A DNA stretch of 64,000 bases from Annona cherimola (lineage: Eukaryota > Streptophyta > Magnoliopsida > Magnoliales > Annonaceae). The notes beneath the pieces were generated by a model. That model had not been told where the DNA came from and searched no databases. It was given only the letters and a program-made list of their open reading frames with translations. A program made the position numbers and the translations under genes. Of the stretch, positions 32,883 through 45,808 are shown one piece after another (positions within the stretch are counted from its first letter, which is position 1; each line of letters begins with the position of its first letter). The stretch covers positions 56,163,174 through 56,227,173 of the forward strand of contig CM059975.1 in NCBI GenBank assembly GCA_030490835.1, given 5' to 3'.

Positions 32883-34644
32883 TGTAAGGACCAGGTATTT
32901 TATTTTATTTTCATTATAACCCTTCTCTATTTATGAGATAACTTATGAACATGCCACTAAGAGTTTATAATGTTAATGGATGCATAACATATATGAATAT
33001 GGTATCTAGGGAACATATAGTGCATATATGCATGTATTATGATCTTAGCACACTGAGTATAAATTTAAATGTGTATGATTAGTGTGTCATTGTTAAGCAC
33101 TATAACTATTTTTCCCTTCGCAGAGTAGGTACGGGGTTCGACCTGACCGGTCAGGTCGCGGGGGTCAAGGGGGCAGCGCCCCCGGAGAAATTTTTAATTA
33201 TTAAGTGTAGGAGCGGGAGAGTAAATTACTAATTGCAATTAGACCCGATCCATGTTCCGACCCGACCCGATAGGGATTCAGTAATAAAGGAAGCCCGCGC
33301 TCTAGGGTTTCATTCCCATTTCACGCCCGACCGCGTTCTCTTCTCCTTCTCTTCTGGTTCTTCGTTCCTCTTCTACTTTCTCTTCCGCTCAGTTCGAACC
33401 ACCCGTGATCGCTTGAGGGGAACTATACCGACTACCTTGAAGGTCATAGATCCGAGTTCAGGAAGCTCCAAGGCTACGAATTTCTGCAGTCCACATCTAG
33501 GGTCGCTGTCTTGGGAGGGATCACGGTCAAGGTAAGTAGATGTCGCCCCTTCTCGATTTAGTGATGAAATTTTATGTTAAACGCGATGCGAGGCTAGAGG
33601 GAATGTATAGCTTCTAACGACTCCATGGTATTAGGCGTAGAGTTCGTAACAGTTAGGGTTCATGGTGAATTTACTTTGAATGCATGATTTCTATGATGTA
33701 AAAGACTTCTTAGCAGTTGTTATATTGTTGGAATGTGACGTGAATTGATTTGCCCCAATCGAGAGTATGAATTGAAGGTTCTTTCATTTCGCACCTATCA
33801 TGTGTTTGATAAAATGCTTGTGTGACAGATCTATGTGTTGAATCTGAATTGTGTTGATGTTGTATGCGTGGTTTGCGATGTGTTTCATTGTCTGTTATGT
33901 ATGATGCGTTATCTCAAATAGTTGGTTGTAAGGGTTGTTCATGGCCCCTGATTGACATGAGGAGAGGGTTGTTCATGGCCCTTGATGGACATGAGTAGAT
34001 GATTGGTTGTGTTGGTCAATTTGTGTGTATGGTTATATGTATACGATCTTGGGAGTGGGTATTGGACCCATGTGTATTAGCTTCATCACTGTATGAGTAT
34101 CCATCATTATGCTTATTTGCACTTTGTGCTAACCACTATCTACTTACTGGGTCTATTTAGACTCATATCATTGTTATTGTGCTTTTAGATCGCAGGTCAG
34201 AAGGGGAACTTAAGGATGGGACAAGTTGAAGATCAAACATGAGAGACCCTAGCACAATATGTTGATTTCAGTTCTTTTAGACTTGTGCTCTTTTGATAAT
34301 CATATATGTAGACAATTACTTAGGCGGATTCGCTTTGACAACTATAATGTATTTGGTATTTCAGATTGGATTATAATCCTTGTTGATGCACATATGCATG
34401 ACTAGTATATCTGTTTGTTGTGTAAGGAAAATATGTAATGATTTCCTTCTATATGAATGTTCTTATTATATGAAGATGCAAGTATATAAATAGGATTGAA
34501 TGTTACAGATGGAAATGTTATGAATATCAGGTCATGTATTCCATATTATCCCTTGTATGTTATGGGGAGATGCTGCCGAATTTTTCTTAGATTGTGTAGC
34601 GCCGTTGATTAGTTATTGAGTATTTTTACGAATGGGGCGTTACA
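32883..34644 (+). repeat. Solo LTR (Ty3/gypsy type), TSD ATAAA
   Basis: 1762 bp, TGTAAGGACC...GGGGCGTTACA, flanked by ATAAA at 32878-32882 and 34645-34649, inserted in the protease end of E2 gag-pol. No internal domain or partner LTR, so it is most simply the product of LTR-LTR recombination. Orientation plus is inferred from the 3'-end wording, which resembles gypsy LTRs. It contains a GC-rich patch (33130-33185) and a T/C-rich leader-like stretch (33300-33400) followed by a donor-like AAGGTAAGTA near 33530. No supported gene. Confidence 0.88.
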
Positions 34645-34706
34645 ATAAACTGTACCAGTGACCACCTTTTCCTCTTGTTCTTGAGATTCCGTCCGGGTCA
34701 GGGCAT
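34645..34706 (-). pseudogene. E2 gag-pol fragment between two insertions
   Basis: 62 bp left of the E2 coding sequence between the solo LTR and the Athila element, including the right ATAAA duplication and the left GGCAT duplication (34702-34706). It aligns with 55617-55675 in E3, the linker between the Gag zinc knuckles and protease. Confidence 0.88.
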
Positions 34707-36265
34707 TGACGAGCTGCGTATATGTTTATTAAATTGTTCGCTATTTACGCAAGTTTACGTATTATGTCAAGTAATAAAGAGTGAGTAGAGTATCGTTCCC
34801 ATAAGGATTTGTAGACCGGAATTATTATTTAGCTTTACTGCTTTCGAGGGTTGTGAAATTATGAATTTCTGGTCCTATTAAACTAATAATTGCAAGGGGA
34901 AATTAGAGTAGAGATATGAGACTACTGGATACTAAAACGGGTTTACTGATTAGGGATGGCAGGTGGATAGATCGGAATCCTTGAATCTAAACTATATTAC
35001 TCTGGTTCTTGTTAAGCGGATTGCATATGAATTTACGAGCCCAAGTTCATGTATCTTCATATATGTCTTCCAACAGTATATAAAGCTAATTACACCCTAT
35101 TTAAGTGCTATGTTCACATGCCATTAAATAAAGTGAAATTGATAAGTTCATAACTTGTATAATGACTACACAGGGTTTAACGGTATATTCCTATCCGTTA
35201 AACAACTCTCCTTACACAAAGGTCGAAACCTGTGCTTTGCACATGGATCTGGCAAAGATCTCCCTTTTCCAAGAGTAAATCAAGCAATTAAATCATCTTA
35301 CAAGGTAGCTAATCTTGTAAAAGCATTATACTCACACACGCAAAGGTAAATCATACACAACTATGTATATAAGCTTAAATATTCATTCCTGAATATTCTA
35401 AGAACCAAGAAACAATACAGTTTAGAATTCAATTCATCCTAACTATCCATCTAATGGAGGTTTAGTTCAAAGACATGATCTTAACAACCACTACATCCAT
35501 ATAAAAAGTATCCATAGTGCAGAGAAAGAAAATTGGAAAGAATAAGAAAAACTATTTTCCGGCGGTTTCCATCAACGGGACTTGATTCCTTTCTTCAATC
35601 CGAGCTTTGATCTCGATTTCCACTTTCTCTCGCACTGTAGTTCGTACTCTGGCTCTCTTCTTTCTCCCCTCGCGCGCGAACCCCTAGGAACTATATATAT
35701 AGAGTCCCCTTTTGCGCAGCTTACGCACTGAAATATTCGCATATAGATGCGTATTGGCAACTAGGCACCAACTCTCTGTGTGCTGAGCAGTTTGGACAAT
35801 GTCTGGAGACCCTAAGAATTTCTACACTGGCGCGTAGGCGCCAACTCCCTGGATGTGGTTTCTAACTTGTGGTTTCAGCAATGTTTTCACTTGAGTGGCA
35901 TGTTGATGAAGTGGCACCTAGGCGCCAACTCTCTAGATTGCTCCCTTCATGTCAGCTGTGTGTGTTGCAAACGGTCAAGGCGTGTAGGGTGGCGCCTAGG
36001 CGCCAACTCTGTTGTTCTAGACGCCTCAGCTTGCATTCAATTCATCCGCTCTGCTATCATACGTCCCGTCCTTCCTACAAAAGATGGAAAAACAATATAA
36101 ATGAACTAAAAATGCCTAAATAATGCAAAATTTGCCTAAAAACTAATTAATACTCCTAAAAAGCAAAACGGATGAAAATTAAGCTAAATGAGTGCAAACT
36201 ATACCTAATCTCTCGAACTAACACACAAATTAAGTCTGAAATGGGCCATGATAACTCGTTTATCA
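34707..36265 (-). repeat. 3' LTR of the Athila element
   Basis: Starts TGACGAGCTGCG (plus-strand reading) and ends TTTATCA at 36265. Same content as 42491-44061, but about a dozen bases are missing from the terminal hairpin. Frames such as 35155-35349 are repeated in the other LTR only because the LTRs are duplicates; nothing suggests a protein. Confidence 0.92.
35756..36004. repeat. Four palindromes of the GGCGCCTAGGCGCC type (3' LTR)
   Basis: 14-bp units at 35756, 35829, 35913 and 35991, each followed by AACTC and spaced 73-84 bp. The last is a perfect palindrome; the others differ by one to four bases. The spacers are unrelated to each other except for the AACTCYCT tail. Confidence 0.85.
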
Positions 36266-37651
36266 TACCCCCAAACTTAAATGTTGCTAGTCCTCGAGCA
36301 ACACATGCAAACAGAATGAATGTATGAATGAATGAATATATGCAAAAAAACAAAAATCCACTCCTTTTGCTTCCGGTTGTGCATTGATCAATCCACCTAG
36401 CCATTTCACAAGGTCGTGATTAATTCAACCTGAAAAATCCATCATTATACAAACAAGGCATAAATTTTTCTTTCCAAATCAAGTTACATCTGGGTGCCAG
36501 AATTCCATAGTGCAAAGTTATATTTCAACACGTCAATCTTTCATTCGATCAGAAAACTGGTTAGGAAATCCAAGAATTCAAGCAAACCAATGATTAAATT
36601 GAATACACTTGTTACAGCAAATGGTATCAAGTAACTGAATTCAATCTCTAACAACTGCACATTCTTTTTCCCCCCAAACTTATTGCAAAAATTCTCCTCA
36701 CCATATTTCAGGATCATCATTTTTTTGGGCTTCCCTCACCATATTTCAGGGTATCTAGGGAGAATTTTCATCTTTTAAAGCATTGTTACTGTGATTTTCC
36801 TTTGCTTTTTTTTTACGCGAACCTTGCCATTTGTAGATGCCAAGTCCCGGTTTCTCAGCTTAGATCAACTACCCCCTTTTTATCTTTTTCTAATTCTTTA
36901 TTAGGGATATTGAATATGTTTGAGTAACTCCTGTGAAATAATACCATTTCTGAACTCGTTGAAGTACTTGGTCAGCAATTATTTAGTTCAGTTTTCATCA
37001 TCTCGGTCTGAAAGATATGTCTGTTATTGAATTAGAACAATGTATTCTGAAATTCCTTTTCATTCTTTCACATATTAATTTCAGCCTGCTTTATACTTGG
37101 TTTCAATTTGAATTGCCCCTTTCTTTCATGAATTCCATTTCAAATCAGAATTAATCACAGCCTTGCACATTTTCACAATCGGATGAATTGAAATAAAGAC
37201 AACTTTCATTAGCTAGAATTGGAATGCGTGCAACATAAACTAAAGCAAGAAAATTAAAATGCAAAACTAACCTATGCTTGAGAATTTACACCCCCCAAAC
37301 TTGAGAGATGCATTGTCCTCAATGCATGATCCTAATATGACTAAACAAAGAAAAGAAATACACTGATAAACAAAAATAAAAGAAAACAAAAACAAAAAGA
37401 AAGGACTGCAACTCCCCTCAGGAATCGGCCTCAGTAGCGTCCTCGTCATCCTCGTCGGCCTCCTCATCGGGCTGGGGATGCGATGGCTGCCCAAAATAAG
37501 CTCTGACCTCTAGTGGCGTCGGTGGAAAACCTCCAATTAATTTTCCTACAAAAGCAAAAACAACAACAACAAAAATTAAACAGCAAATGATTGATGGGTT
37601 GCCTCCCATCCATTGCTGAGTTTATCATCTTCCGCTCGACGTTCTCACTGT
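36266..37651 (-). other. Athila 3' non-coding region with polypurine tracts
   Basis: 1.39 kb between integrase and the 3' LTR. On the plus strand it shows three CCCCCAAACTT blocks (near 36268, 36669-36680 and 37290-37302), i.e. AAGTTTGGGGG on the element strand. The one touching the LTR is the functional polypurine tract and the others are internal look-alikes. A CTCACCATATTTCAGG motif is repeated near 36699 and 36732. Small frames near 37267-37685 show no known domain, and I see no envelope-like gene. Confidence 0.75.
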
Positions 37652-38993
37652 TCAATTCTCTTTCAGTTCCACCACCTCCTTGCAACGCTGAAAATTATCT
37701 CCCATATAATGCTTAAGACGCTGCCCATTCACGAAAAAACTATTGTCGGATGCTTCGTTACATATTTCTACCGCTCCATTCTCAGTTGCCTTTATCACCA
37801 CGAATGGACCTGACCATCGAGATTTGAATTTTCCTGGAAATAGCTTCAATCTTGAATTGAAAGCATAACTCTCTGACCAGGCTCAAAATTTTGTGTTAGA
37901 ATTTTTTTATCATGCCATTTCTTCACTTTTTCTTTATAGATCTTGGCATTTTCATAGGCTTGCATCCGAAATTCATCCGAAATTCATCCAACTCATTGAG
38001 TTGCAGTAATCGGCGTTCCCCTGCTTGTTGTATATCTAGGTTTAGTTTTTTAATCGCCCAATATGCATTGTGCTCCAGCTCTAGCGGTAGAGGACAGACT
38101 TTTCCATAAATCAGTTGTTATGGAGACATTTCAAACTGAGTTTTATAGGCAGTTCAATACGCCCATAGTGCATCGTCCAGTTTGGCGGACCAGTCTTTGT
38201 GAGAAGAACCGATAGTTTTCTCTAGAATTTGCTTCAATTCTCTGTTATCCAACACGATCTGTCCGTTAACTTGCGGATGGTATGCTATCGTCACTCTGTG
38301 GCGTACGCCGTATTTGTGTAGAATTACCAGGAACTGCCGGTTACAGAAATGAGATCCTCCATCACTAATGATCACCCTTGGCATGCCAAAACATGTAAAG
38401 ATGTTCTTCTTTACGAACTTGAGAACTGTTTTAGCATCGCCTGCTTGAGTTGGAATTGCTTCTACCCATTTGGAAACATAATCAACAGCAACCAGGATGT
38501 ATTAGTTTCCAAAGGAGGGAATAAATGGGCCCATGAAATCGATACCCCAGACATCAAATATTTCTACTTCAATAATATTAGTAAGAAGCATCTCATGTCT
38601 TTTAGAAATGTTACCCGTCCGTTGGCATTGATCGTATCTTTTGACATAAAAGTGGGCGTCCTTAAATAACGATGGCCAGTAGAATCCCAATTGCATTATT
38701 TTTGCTGCAGTTTTGTCTCCTTGAAAGTGGCCCCCATACGGTGATGAATGGCAACTCTGCAGTAATGCTTCCTGTTCACACTCTGGAATACATTTCCGAT
38801 ACACCTGATCTGGGCATTGTTTAAATAAATATGGATCATCCCAGAAATAGAATTTAACATCATGGAGAAACTTCTTCTTTTGGTGTGAATTCAACCCCGA
38901 AGGCAGCATTCTACTGACGATGTAATTGACGAAGTTTGCATACCATGGTGGGCTGCCTGGGGAAATAGAGAAAAGCTGCTCATCCGGAAACAC
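37652..38993 (-). pseudogene. pol: Athila integrase, broken
   Basis: Minus strand. The zinc-finger part (YGGHFQGDKTAAKIMQ...YDQCQRTGNISK) and first core Asp (GIDFMGPF) lie in 38502-38993, which ends in a stop. The second Asp (ISDGGSHF) is at 38154-38384. Where the third catalytic residue, Glu, is expected after HPQVNGQ, the sequence reads IVLDNRE, so that Glu appears lost. A frame change leads to the C-terminal part (37652-37849, LFPGKFKSRWSGPFVV). Inactive as it stands. Confidence 0.88.
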
Positions 38994-40591
38994 TTCCCGA
39001 ATTTGCTCCGTATCATGAACTAGTTGAGGTCCTTCAAGGCGGGATAGATGGTCAGCGACCTGATTTTCAGCTCCCTTTCGGTGTTTGATTTCGAGATCAA
39101 ATTCCTGTAGTAGTAAGACTCATCGGATCAGACGTGGTTTTGCATCTTTTTTCTCGATCAGATATTTGATGGTTGAATGGTCTGTGTAAACGATCACCTT
39201 AGTGCCCACCAGATATGCTCTGAATTTGTCAAATGCAAATACCACTGCTAGTAATTCCTTTTTGGTTGTAATGTAGTTCATTTGTGCCTCGTTCAAAGTT
39301 TTGCTAGCATAGTAGATGAAATGGAAGACCCTATTTTTTCACTGCCCCAATACCGTTCCTACTACATAGTCACTTGCATCGCACATTAATTCGAAGGGCA
39401 GATTCAATGTTGGAGAGATAATGATTGGTGCAGATACTAGTATCTTTTTCAACTCCTGGAAAGCTTCCACACATTCACTGGTGAATTCGAATGGTGTATC
39501 TTTTTCGAGCAGTGAACATAACGGTTTAGCTATCTTTGAGAAGTCTTTTATGAACCGTCTATAAAATCCTGCATGTCCCAGGAAACTACGAATGCCCTTG
39601 ACTGAGGTGGGTGGAGGCAGCTTCTCGATCATCTCGATTTTTACTTTGTCCACTTCGATTCCTTGTTTAGAGACCCTGTGACCAAGTACAATGCCCTCTT
39701 TACCATAAAGTGACACTTTTCCAAGTTAAGAACCAGGTTCGTGTCCTCACATCGCTGGAGCATCTTTGACAAGTTGGTTAAGCACTCGTCGTAGGAATTT
39801 CTGAATACTGAGAAATTGTCCATGAAGACTTCAAAAAAATCTTCCACCATGTCCATGAAAATAGCCATCATACATCGCTGAAATGTGCCTGGAGCATTGC
39901 ATAGGACAAACGACATTCGCCTAAATGCGAATGTGCCATAAGGACATGTGAACGTAGTTTTTTCTTGGTCTTCCAGTGCTATCATAATCTGATGGTAACC
40001 TGAATAACCATCCAGAAAGCAGTAGAATTCACGTCCTGCTAGCCTGTCCAGCATCTGATCAATGAATGGAAGTGGAAAATGATCTTTTCAGGTAGCTTTA
40101 TTCAGCTTGCGATAGTCCATGCAAACTCGCCAACCAGTAACTGTTCTGGTCGGGATTAGCTCGTTGTTTTCGTTGGGGACAACCGTCATGCCACCTTTCT
40201 TTGGGACGCACTGCACCGGGCTGACCCAAGAACTATCGAAGATTGGGTATATCACGCCTGCATCTAACCATTTGATGATTTCCTTTTTAACCACTTCTTT
40301 CATAATTAGGTTTAGTCTTCTCTGCGCTTCGATAGAGTGCCTGGAATTCTCTTCTACTTGAATTTTGTGCATGCAGAAGGATGGGCTGATGCCTCTAATG
40401 TCTGCTATAGTCCATCCCATAGCCTTTTTATGATCTCTGAGTACTCGGAGCAGTTTTTCTTCTTGCACGGTATCAAGTGCCGAAGAGATAATCACCAGGA
40501 GCGAGGATTCTGCTCCCAGGAAGGCATATCTGAGGTGTTTTGGCAGAGGTTTCAGCTCCAGGATAGGTGACTCTTCAATTGATGACTTCAT
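38994..40591 (-). pseudogene. pol: Athila reverse transcriptase and RNase H, broken
   Basis: Begins with the conserved pre-RT segment (LELKPLPKHLRYAFLG, 40591-40500). RT fingers (SSWVSPVQCVPKKGGM, WRVCMDYRKLNKAT) follow. A TGA at 40088 interrupts it. The palm continues at 39641-40054 with DGYSGYHQIMI and the active site VFMDNFSVF, where the second Asp of the usual FMDD is Asn. A frameshift near 39720 leads to the connection domain ([12 protein letters not shown]) and the RNase H start (LMCDASDYVVG), with stops at 39339 and about 39120. The RNase H end merges into the integrase frame. Confidence 0.9.
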
Positions 40592-41638
40592 CTACTTTAA
40601 AGAATTTTGCTTGAGCTCCAGCAATTCAAATTTCTGTGGGTATCGTTGGAGTGTTGGAGGTTGTTGCAAATAGTGTATCATCTCTGATAGCTCTTCATCA
40701 GATTCATTACCACCCCCAACGAGCGATGATTCGAGGATGTCTTTGAAAGCTGAAATTTGGAATTTGGCTTGGACTGCTGAGTCCACCATGTCGATCATTA
40801 GACATTCCTCGGGATCATTTGGTAACTGCATTGCCTTGAATACACTAAAAGTAACGTGTTCTCTCTGAACCCGCATGGTCAGCTCTCCAGCCTGTACATC
40901 GATGATGGCTTTTCCCGTAGCATGGAAAGGTCGACCCAGAATGATAGGTACGTCTCGATCTTCTTCAAAATCCAAGATAATAAAATCTACCGAAAAAATG
41001 AATTTATCCACCTTGACAAGGACATCCTCAATAATACCTTCCAGGTATGTAATGGATCGATCCGCCAGTTGTAGCGTCACGGTGGTAGGTCGAGCTTCCC
41101 CGAGGCCCAACTTTCTGAAAATGGACTTGGGCATGAGATTAATGCTGGCTCCCAAGTCGCATAATGCTCTCCTGAAGTACTGGTTGTCAATTGTGCACGG
41201 GATTGTGAAACTCCCGGGGTCCTTGAGTTTAGGAGGTAGTTTCCTCTGAACCTTCGGACTAGTTTCATCTGTTAGCGCCACTGTCTCGAATTCCGTCAAC
41301 CGCTTTTTCTTTGATAACACATCTTTCATGAATTTGGCATAGCTCGGCATCTGTTCTAAGGCTTTGACGAGAGGTATATTAATGTGCATCCGCTTCAGTA
41401 CCTCGAGAAATTTCTTGAACTGGCCCTCCTTTTTAGATTTTTCGAATCGCTGAGAAAATGGAGGAGGCGGCCTTGGATTCGTGGCGATCTCAGCGTCTGA
41501 CTGGTTCTGAGTTGCAACCGGTTCCTTTGTCTTCTGTGATTGCTGAATCAGAGGGTTCGTGGGTTCAGTCACTAATTCTGGTGGAATCCTGGAGACCTTT
41601 ATAGAAAATCTGAATTTGTACCCACGGCTGAATTCCAT
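40592..41638 (-). pseudogene. pol: Athila gag C-terminus and aspartic protease
   Basis: 348 open residues, ending at TAG 40592-40594, which is in frame with the RT segment. The N-terminal part is Gln/Pro-rich linker and the KKEGQFKKFLEVLKRMHINIPL stretch that Athila elements have before protease (wording shortened here). The protease core is PCTIDNQYFRRALCDLGASINLMP: the active-site triplet is DLG, the normal form in this lineage. The second half carries the FIILDFEEDRDVPIILGRPF flap-like block. The start is uncertain because a frameshift near 41600 separates it from gag. Confidence 0.85.
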
Positions 41639-42251
41639 GATGCGGGCACTCTCGGAGCAGGTCTTTCAAACGATCCCATGCCCCTGATAGGGTCTCCTCG
41701 TCGTGTTTCTTGAATGAGACTATATCCATTCTCAGCTTGGTTAACTTGGCCGGCGGAAAGTATTTTTCTAGAAATTTCTAAGCCAAGTCATTCCATGTGT
41801 TGACGGAGTTTGGTGGCAAAGAGTCTAACCACTCGGAAGCTCGATCACGCAGAGAAAATGGAAATGTTCGAAGTCGCATTGCTTCTTTGGAGACTCCATT
41901 CTGCTTGAAAGTGTTCATAATTTGCAGAAAATTCCGCAGATGGCAGTGCGGATCTTCAGATGCAAGACCTCCGAACTGCCCGATAGACTGGAGCATCTGG
42001 AAAATCACCGGTTTGATTTCAAAATTGTTGGTGTCGATTGGAGGAGGTGCAATGCTAGTCTAAACAGCATTTTGGCCAAGCACAATCAGATCCCAAATTG
42101 GCTGGTCCAAATCATCTTGAGGTGGATGATTTGGGATCTCGATCCTCTGGTTTTCCGGCTGGTTTGCATGGACATTATCGTCTTGGTTCTCGATACGCTC
42201 CATCGTATACTGTTGGTTTCTAGCCTCCTTGCTCTTTCGGCGCCTTCTCAA
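41600..42251 (-). pseudogene. gag: Athila gag, interrupted
   Basis: Frame from 42251 (MRRRRKSKEARNQQ) with stops at 42060 and 41778. The middle part shows a Gag capsid signature ([40 protein letters not shown], given in part), the retrotransposon Gag fold that assembles particles. It continues to about 41600 (LRECPHHGIQPWVQIQ), where the frame is lost. No zinc knuckle is seen. Confidence 0.8.
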
Positions 42252-42464
42252 ATAGGTTCTTTCGGGTTATGGATCAAAAGGGATGACAGTCTCCTTTCCG
42301 GCTCTGCCTCGACGCATGTAATATGAGATAATTCTGCAAAAAACAATGAATTTGAACTAGCAGAAAGAAAAAGAAAAAAAAATTCTAATCTAAAAGAAAT
42401 AATGAAAATAAGATATTCTACAGAATTGTACAAGAAAGCAAAACTAAATATAATTGGTTAAGCA

Positions 42465-42484
42465 AATCCCTGGCAACGGCGCCA
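42465..42484 (-). other. Primer binding site for tRNA-Asp (Athila)
   Basis: Minus-strand TGGCGCCGTTGCCAGGGATT, six bases inside the 5' LTR boundary. It matches the complement of the plant tRNA-Asp(GUC) 3' end at about 18 of 20 positions (from memory of that tRNA). Confidence 0.88.
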
Positions 42485-43540
42485 AAACCTTGACAAGCTG
42501 CGTATATGTTTATTAAATTGCTCGCTACTTATGCAAGTTTACGTGTCGTGTCAAGTAATAAAGAGTGAGTAGAGTATCATTCCCACGAGGATTTGTAGAC
42601 CGAAATTATTATTTAGCTTAACAGCTTTCGAGGGTTGTGAAATTCTGAGTTTGTGGTCCTATTAAACTAATAATTGCAAGGGAAAATTAGAGTAGAGATA
42701 TGAGACTACTGGATACTAAAACGAGTTTACTGATTCAGGATGGCAGATGGATAGATCGAAATCCTTGAATCTAAACTATATTGGTCTGGTTCTTGTTAAG
42801 CGGATTGCATATGAATTTACTAGCCCAAGTTCATGTATCTACATATACATCTTCCAACAGTATATAAAGCTAATTACACCCTATTTAAGTGCTATGTTCT
42901 CATGCCATTAATTAAAGTGAAATTGATAAGTTCATAACTTGTATAATGACTACACAGGGTTTAACGGTATATTCCTATCCGTTAAACAACTCTCCTTACA
43001 CAAAAGTCAAAATCTGTGCTTTGCACATGGATCTGGCAAAGATCTCCCTTTTCCAAGGGTAAATCAAGCAATTAAATCATCTTACAAGGTAGCTAATCTT
43101 GTAAAAGCATTATACTCACACATGCAAAGGTAAATCATACACAACTATGTATATAAGCTTAAATATTCATTCCTGAATATTCTAAGAACCAAGAAACAAT
43201 ACAGTTTCGAATTCAATTCAGCCTAACTATCCATCTAATGGAGGTTTAGTTCAAAGACATGATCTTAACAACCACTACATCCATATAAAAAATATCCATA
43301 GTGCAGAGAAAGAAAATTGGAAAGAATAAGAAAAATTGTTTTCCGGCAGTTTCCACCAACGGGACTTGATTCCTTTCTTCAATCCGAGCTTTGATCTCGA
43401 TTTCCACTTTCTCTTGCACTGTAGTTCGTACTCTGGCTCTCTTCTTTCTCCCCTCGCACGCGAACCCCTAGGAACTATATATATAGAGTCCCCTTTTGCG
43501 CAACTTACGCACTGAAATATATCACATACGGATGCGTATT

Positions 43541-43789
43541 GGCACCTAGGCGCCAACTCTCTGTGTGCTGAGCAGTTTGGACAATGTCTGGAGACCCTAG
43601 GAATTTCTACACTAGCACCTAGGCGCTAACTCCCTGGATGTTGTTTCTAACTTGTGGTTTCAACAATATTTTCACTTGAGTTACATGTTGATGAAGTGGC
43701 GCCAAGGCGCCAACTCTTTGGACTGCTCCCTTCATGTCAGCTGTGTGTGTTGCAAACGGTCAAGGCGTGTAGGGTGGCACCTAAGCGCC
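43541..43789. repeat. Four palindromes of the GGCGCCTAGGCGCC type (5' LTR)
   Basis: Units at 43541 (GGCACCTAGGCGCC), 43614 (AGCACCTAGGCGCT), 43698 (GGCGCCAAGGCGCC) and 43776 (GGCACCTAAGCGCC), with the same spacing as in the other LTR. At 43614 both outer bases differ from the consensus in a way that keeps the ends paired (A...T). Confidence 0.85.
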
Positions 43790-44034
43790 AACTCTCTAGT
43801 TCTGGATGCCTCAGCTTGCATTCAATTCGTCCGCTCTGCTATCATACGTCCCGTCCTTCCTGTAAAAGATGAAAAAACTAAATAAATGAACTAAAAATGC
43901 CTAAATAATGCAAAAATTGCCTAAAAACTAATTAAAGCTCCTAAAATGCAAAACGGACGAAAATTAAGCTAAATGAGTGCAAACTATACCTAATCTCTCG
44001 AACTAACACACAAATTAAGTCTGAAATGGGTCAT

Positions 44035-44060
44035 GATAACTTGTAAAAATACGAGTTATC
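44035..44060. other. Terminal hairpin of Athila LTR
   Basis: GATAACTTGT, a six-base AT loop, then ACGAGTTATC: ten-base arms with one G-T type mismatch at the extreme LTR end (the first bases of the 5' LTR on the element strand). The 3' LTR (36250-36264) has lost most of one arm. Confidence 0.75.
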
Positions 44061-44061
44061 A

Positions 44062-45410
<1,349 letters not shown>

Positions 45411-45808
45411 TGTGATAATCTGGGTATATAACAGCACACTTTTCATTTTCAATTAACGTTAGATCATTACATATGTATTTCATTTACAATCAATGTTAAA
45501 TCATTGCATACGCATCTCATTTTCACTTGGTCACAACCAATTCGTTCAATCACCACCATATCATATCATTCAAGCTCATTCATTCATATATCTAAAACTC
45601 TTAAATTTAGTTATATCAACATATTCATTCATATTCATCATATTCACATCATCACATCCATAGTCAGTACGTGTGAAAATATAACACACTTATGTACACA
45701 TAACACAACACACACATTTTGCTTATATACATGTCAGTCGATCATAGCAACCATATTGTCATCCAACCACAATTATACATACACAACTTTTAAAAAAAAT
45801 AAGAAAGT
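45411..45808 (-). other. E2 spacer between acidic frame and gag
   Basis: About 400 bp, AT-rich with CATTCA/CATATC repeats, no open frame on the element strand. E3 has an equivalent spacer at 57010-57475. It may be a translational or splicing leader for gag; nothing specific is visible. Confidence 0.7.

Larger units (their letters stand above)
34707..44061 (-). mobile_element. Athila-type Ty3/gypsy element, TSD GGCAT
   Basis: 9355 bp, minus strand, flanked by GGCAT (34702-34706 and 44062-44066). LTRs of 1559 and 1571 bp begin TGAC/TGAT and end with CA. The primer site is complementary to tRNA-Asp, typical of Athila/Tat elements rather than of the chromoviruses around it. Coding order gag, protease, RT-RNase H, integrase. 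The protease CDLGAS motif and the RT and integrase wording point to Athila. No envelope-like frame is seen in the 1.4 kb after integrase. Stops and frameshifts are frequent, and the RT active site has FMDN instead of FMDD. Confidence 0.92.
42491..44061 (-). repeat. 5' LTR of the Athila element
   Basis: 1571 bp, starts TTGACAAGCTGCG's TGAC (42491) and ends GAGTTATCA at 44061. It carries the four-palindrome array (43541-43789) and an intact terminal hairpin (44035-44060). It is followed by GGCAT (44062-44066). Confidence 0.92.

Noticed and set aside
33233..33535. 100-codon frame in the solo LTR, possibly a host exon.
   Set aside because: No domain, and the sequence lies between clear LTR ends with TSD. 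Kept only as a finding about the leader-like segment.
35572..35760. Small frames in the Athila LTRs (also 43275-43556).
   Set aside because: LTR duplicates with no similarity to a known protein and frames of different length in the two copies.
36266..37651. Envelope-like gene of the Athila element.
   Set aside because: Only short frames without signal peptide or transmembrane pattern in this stretch.
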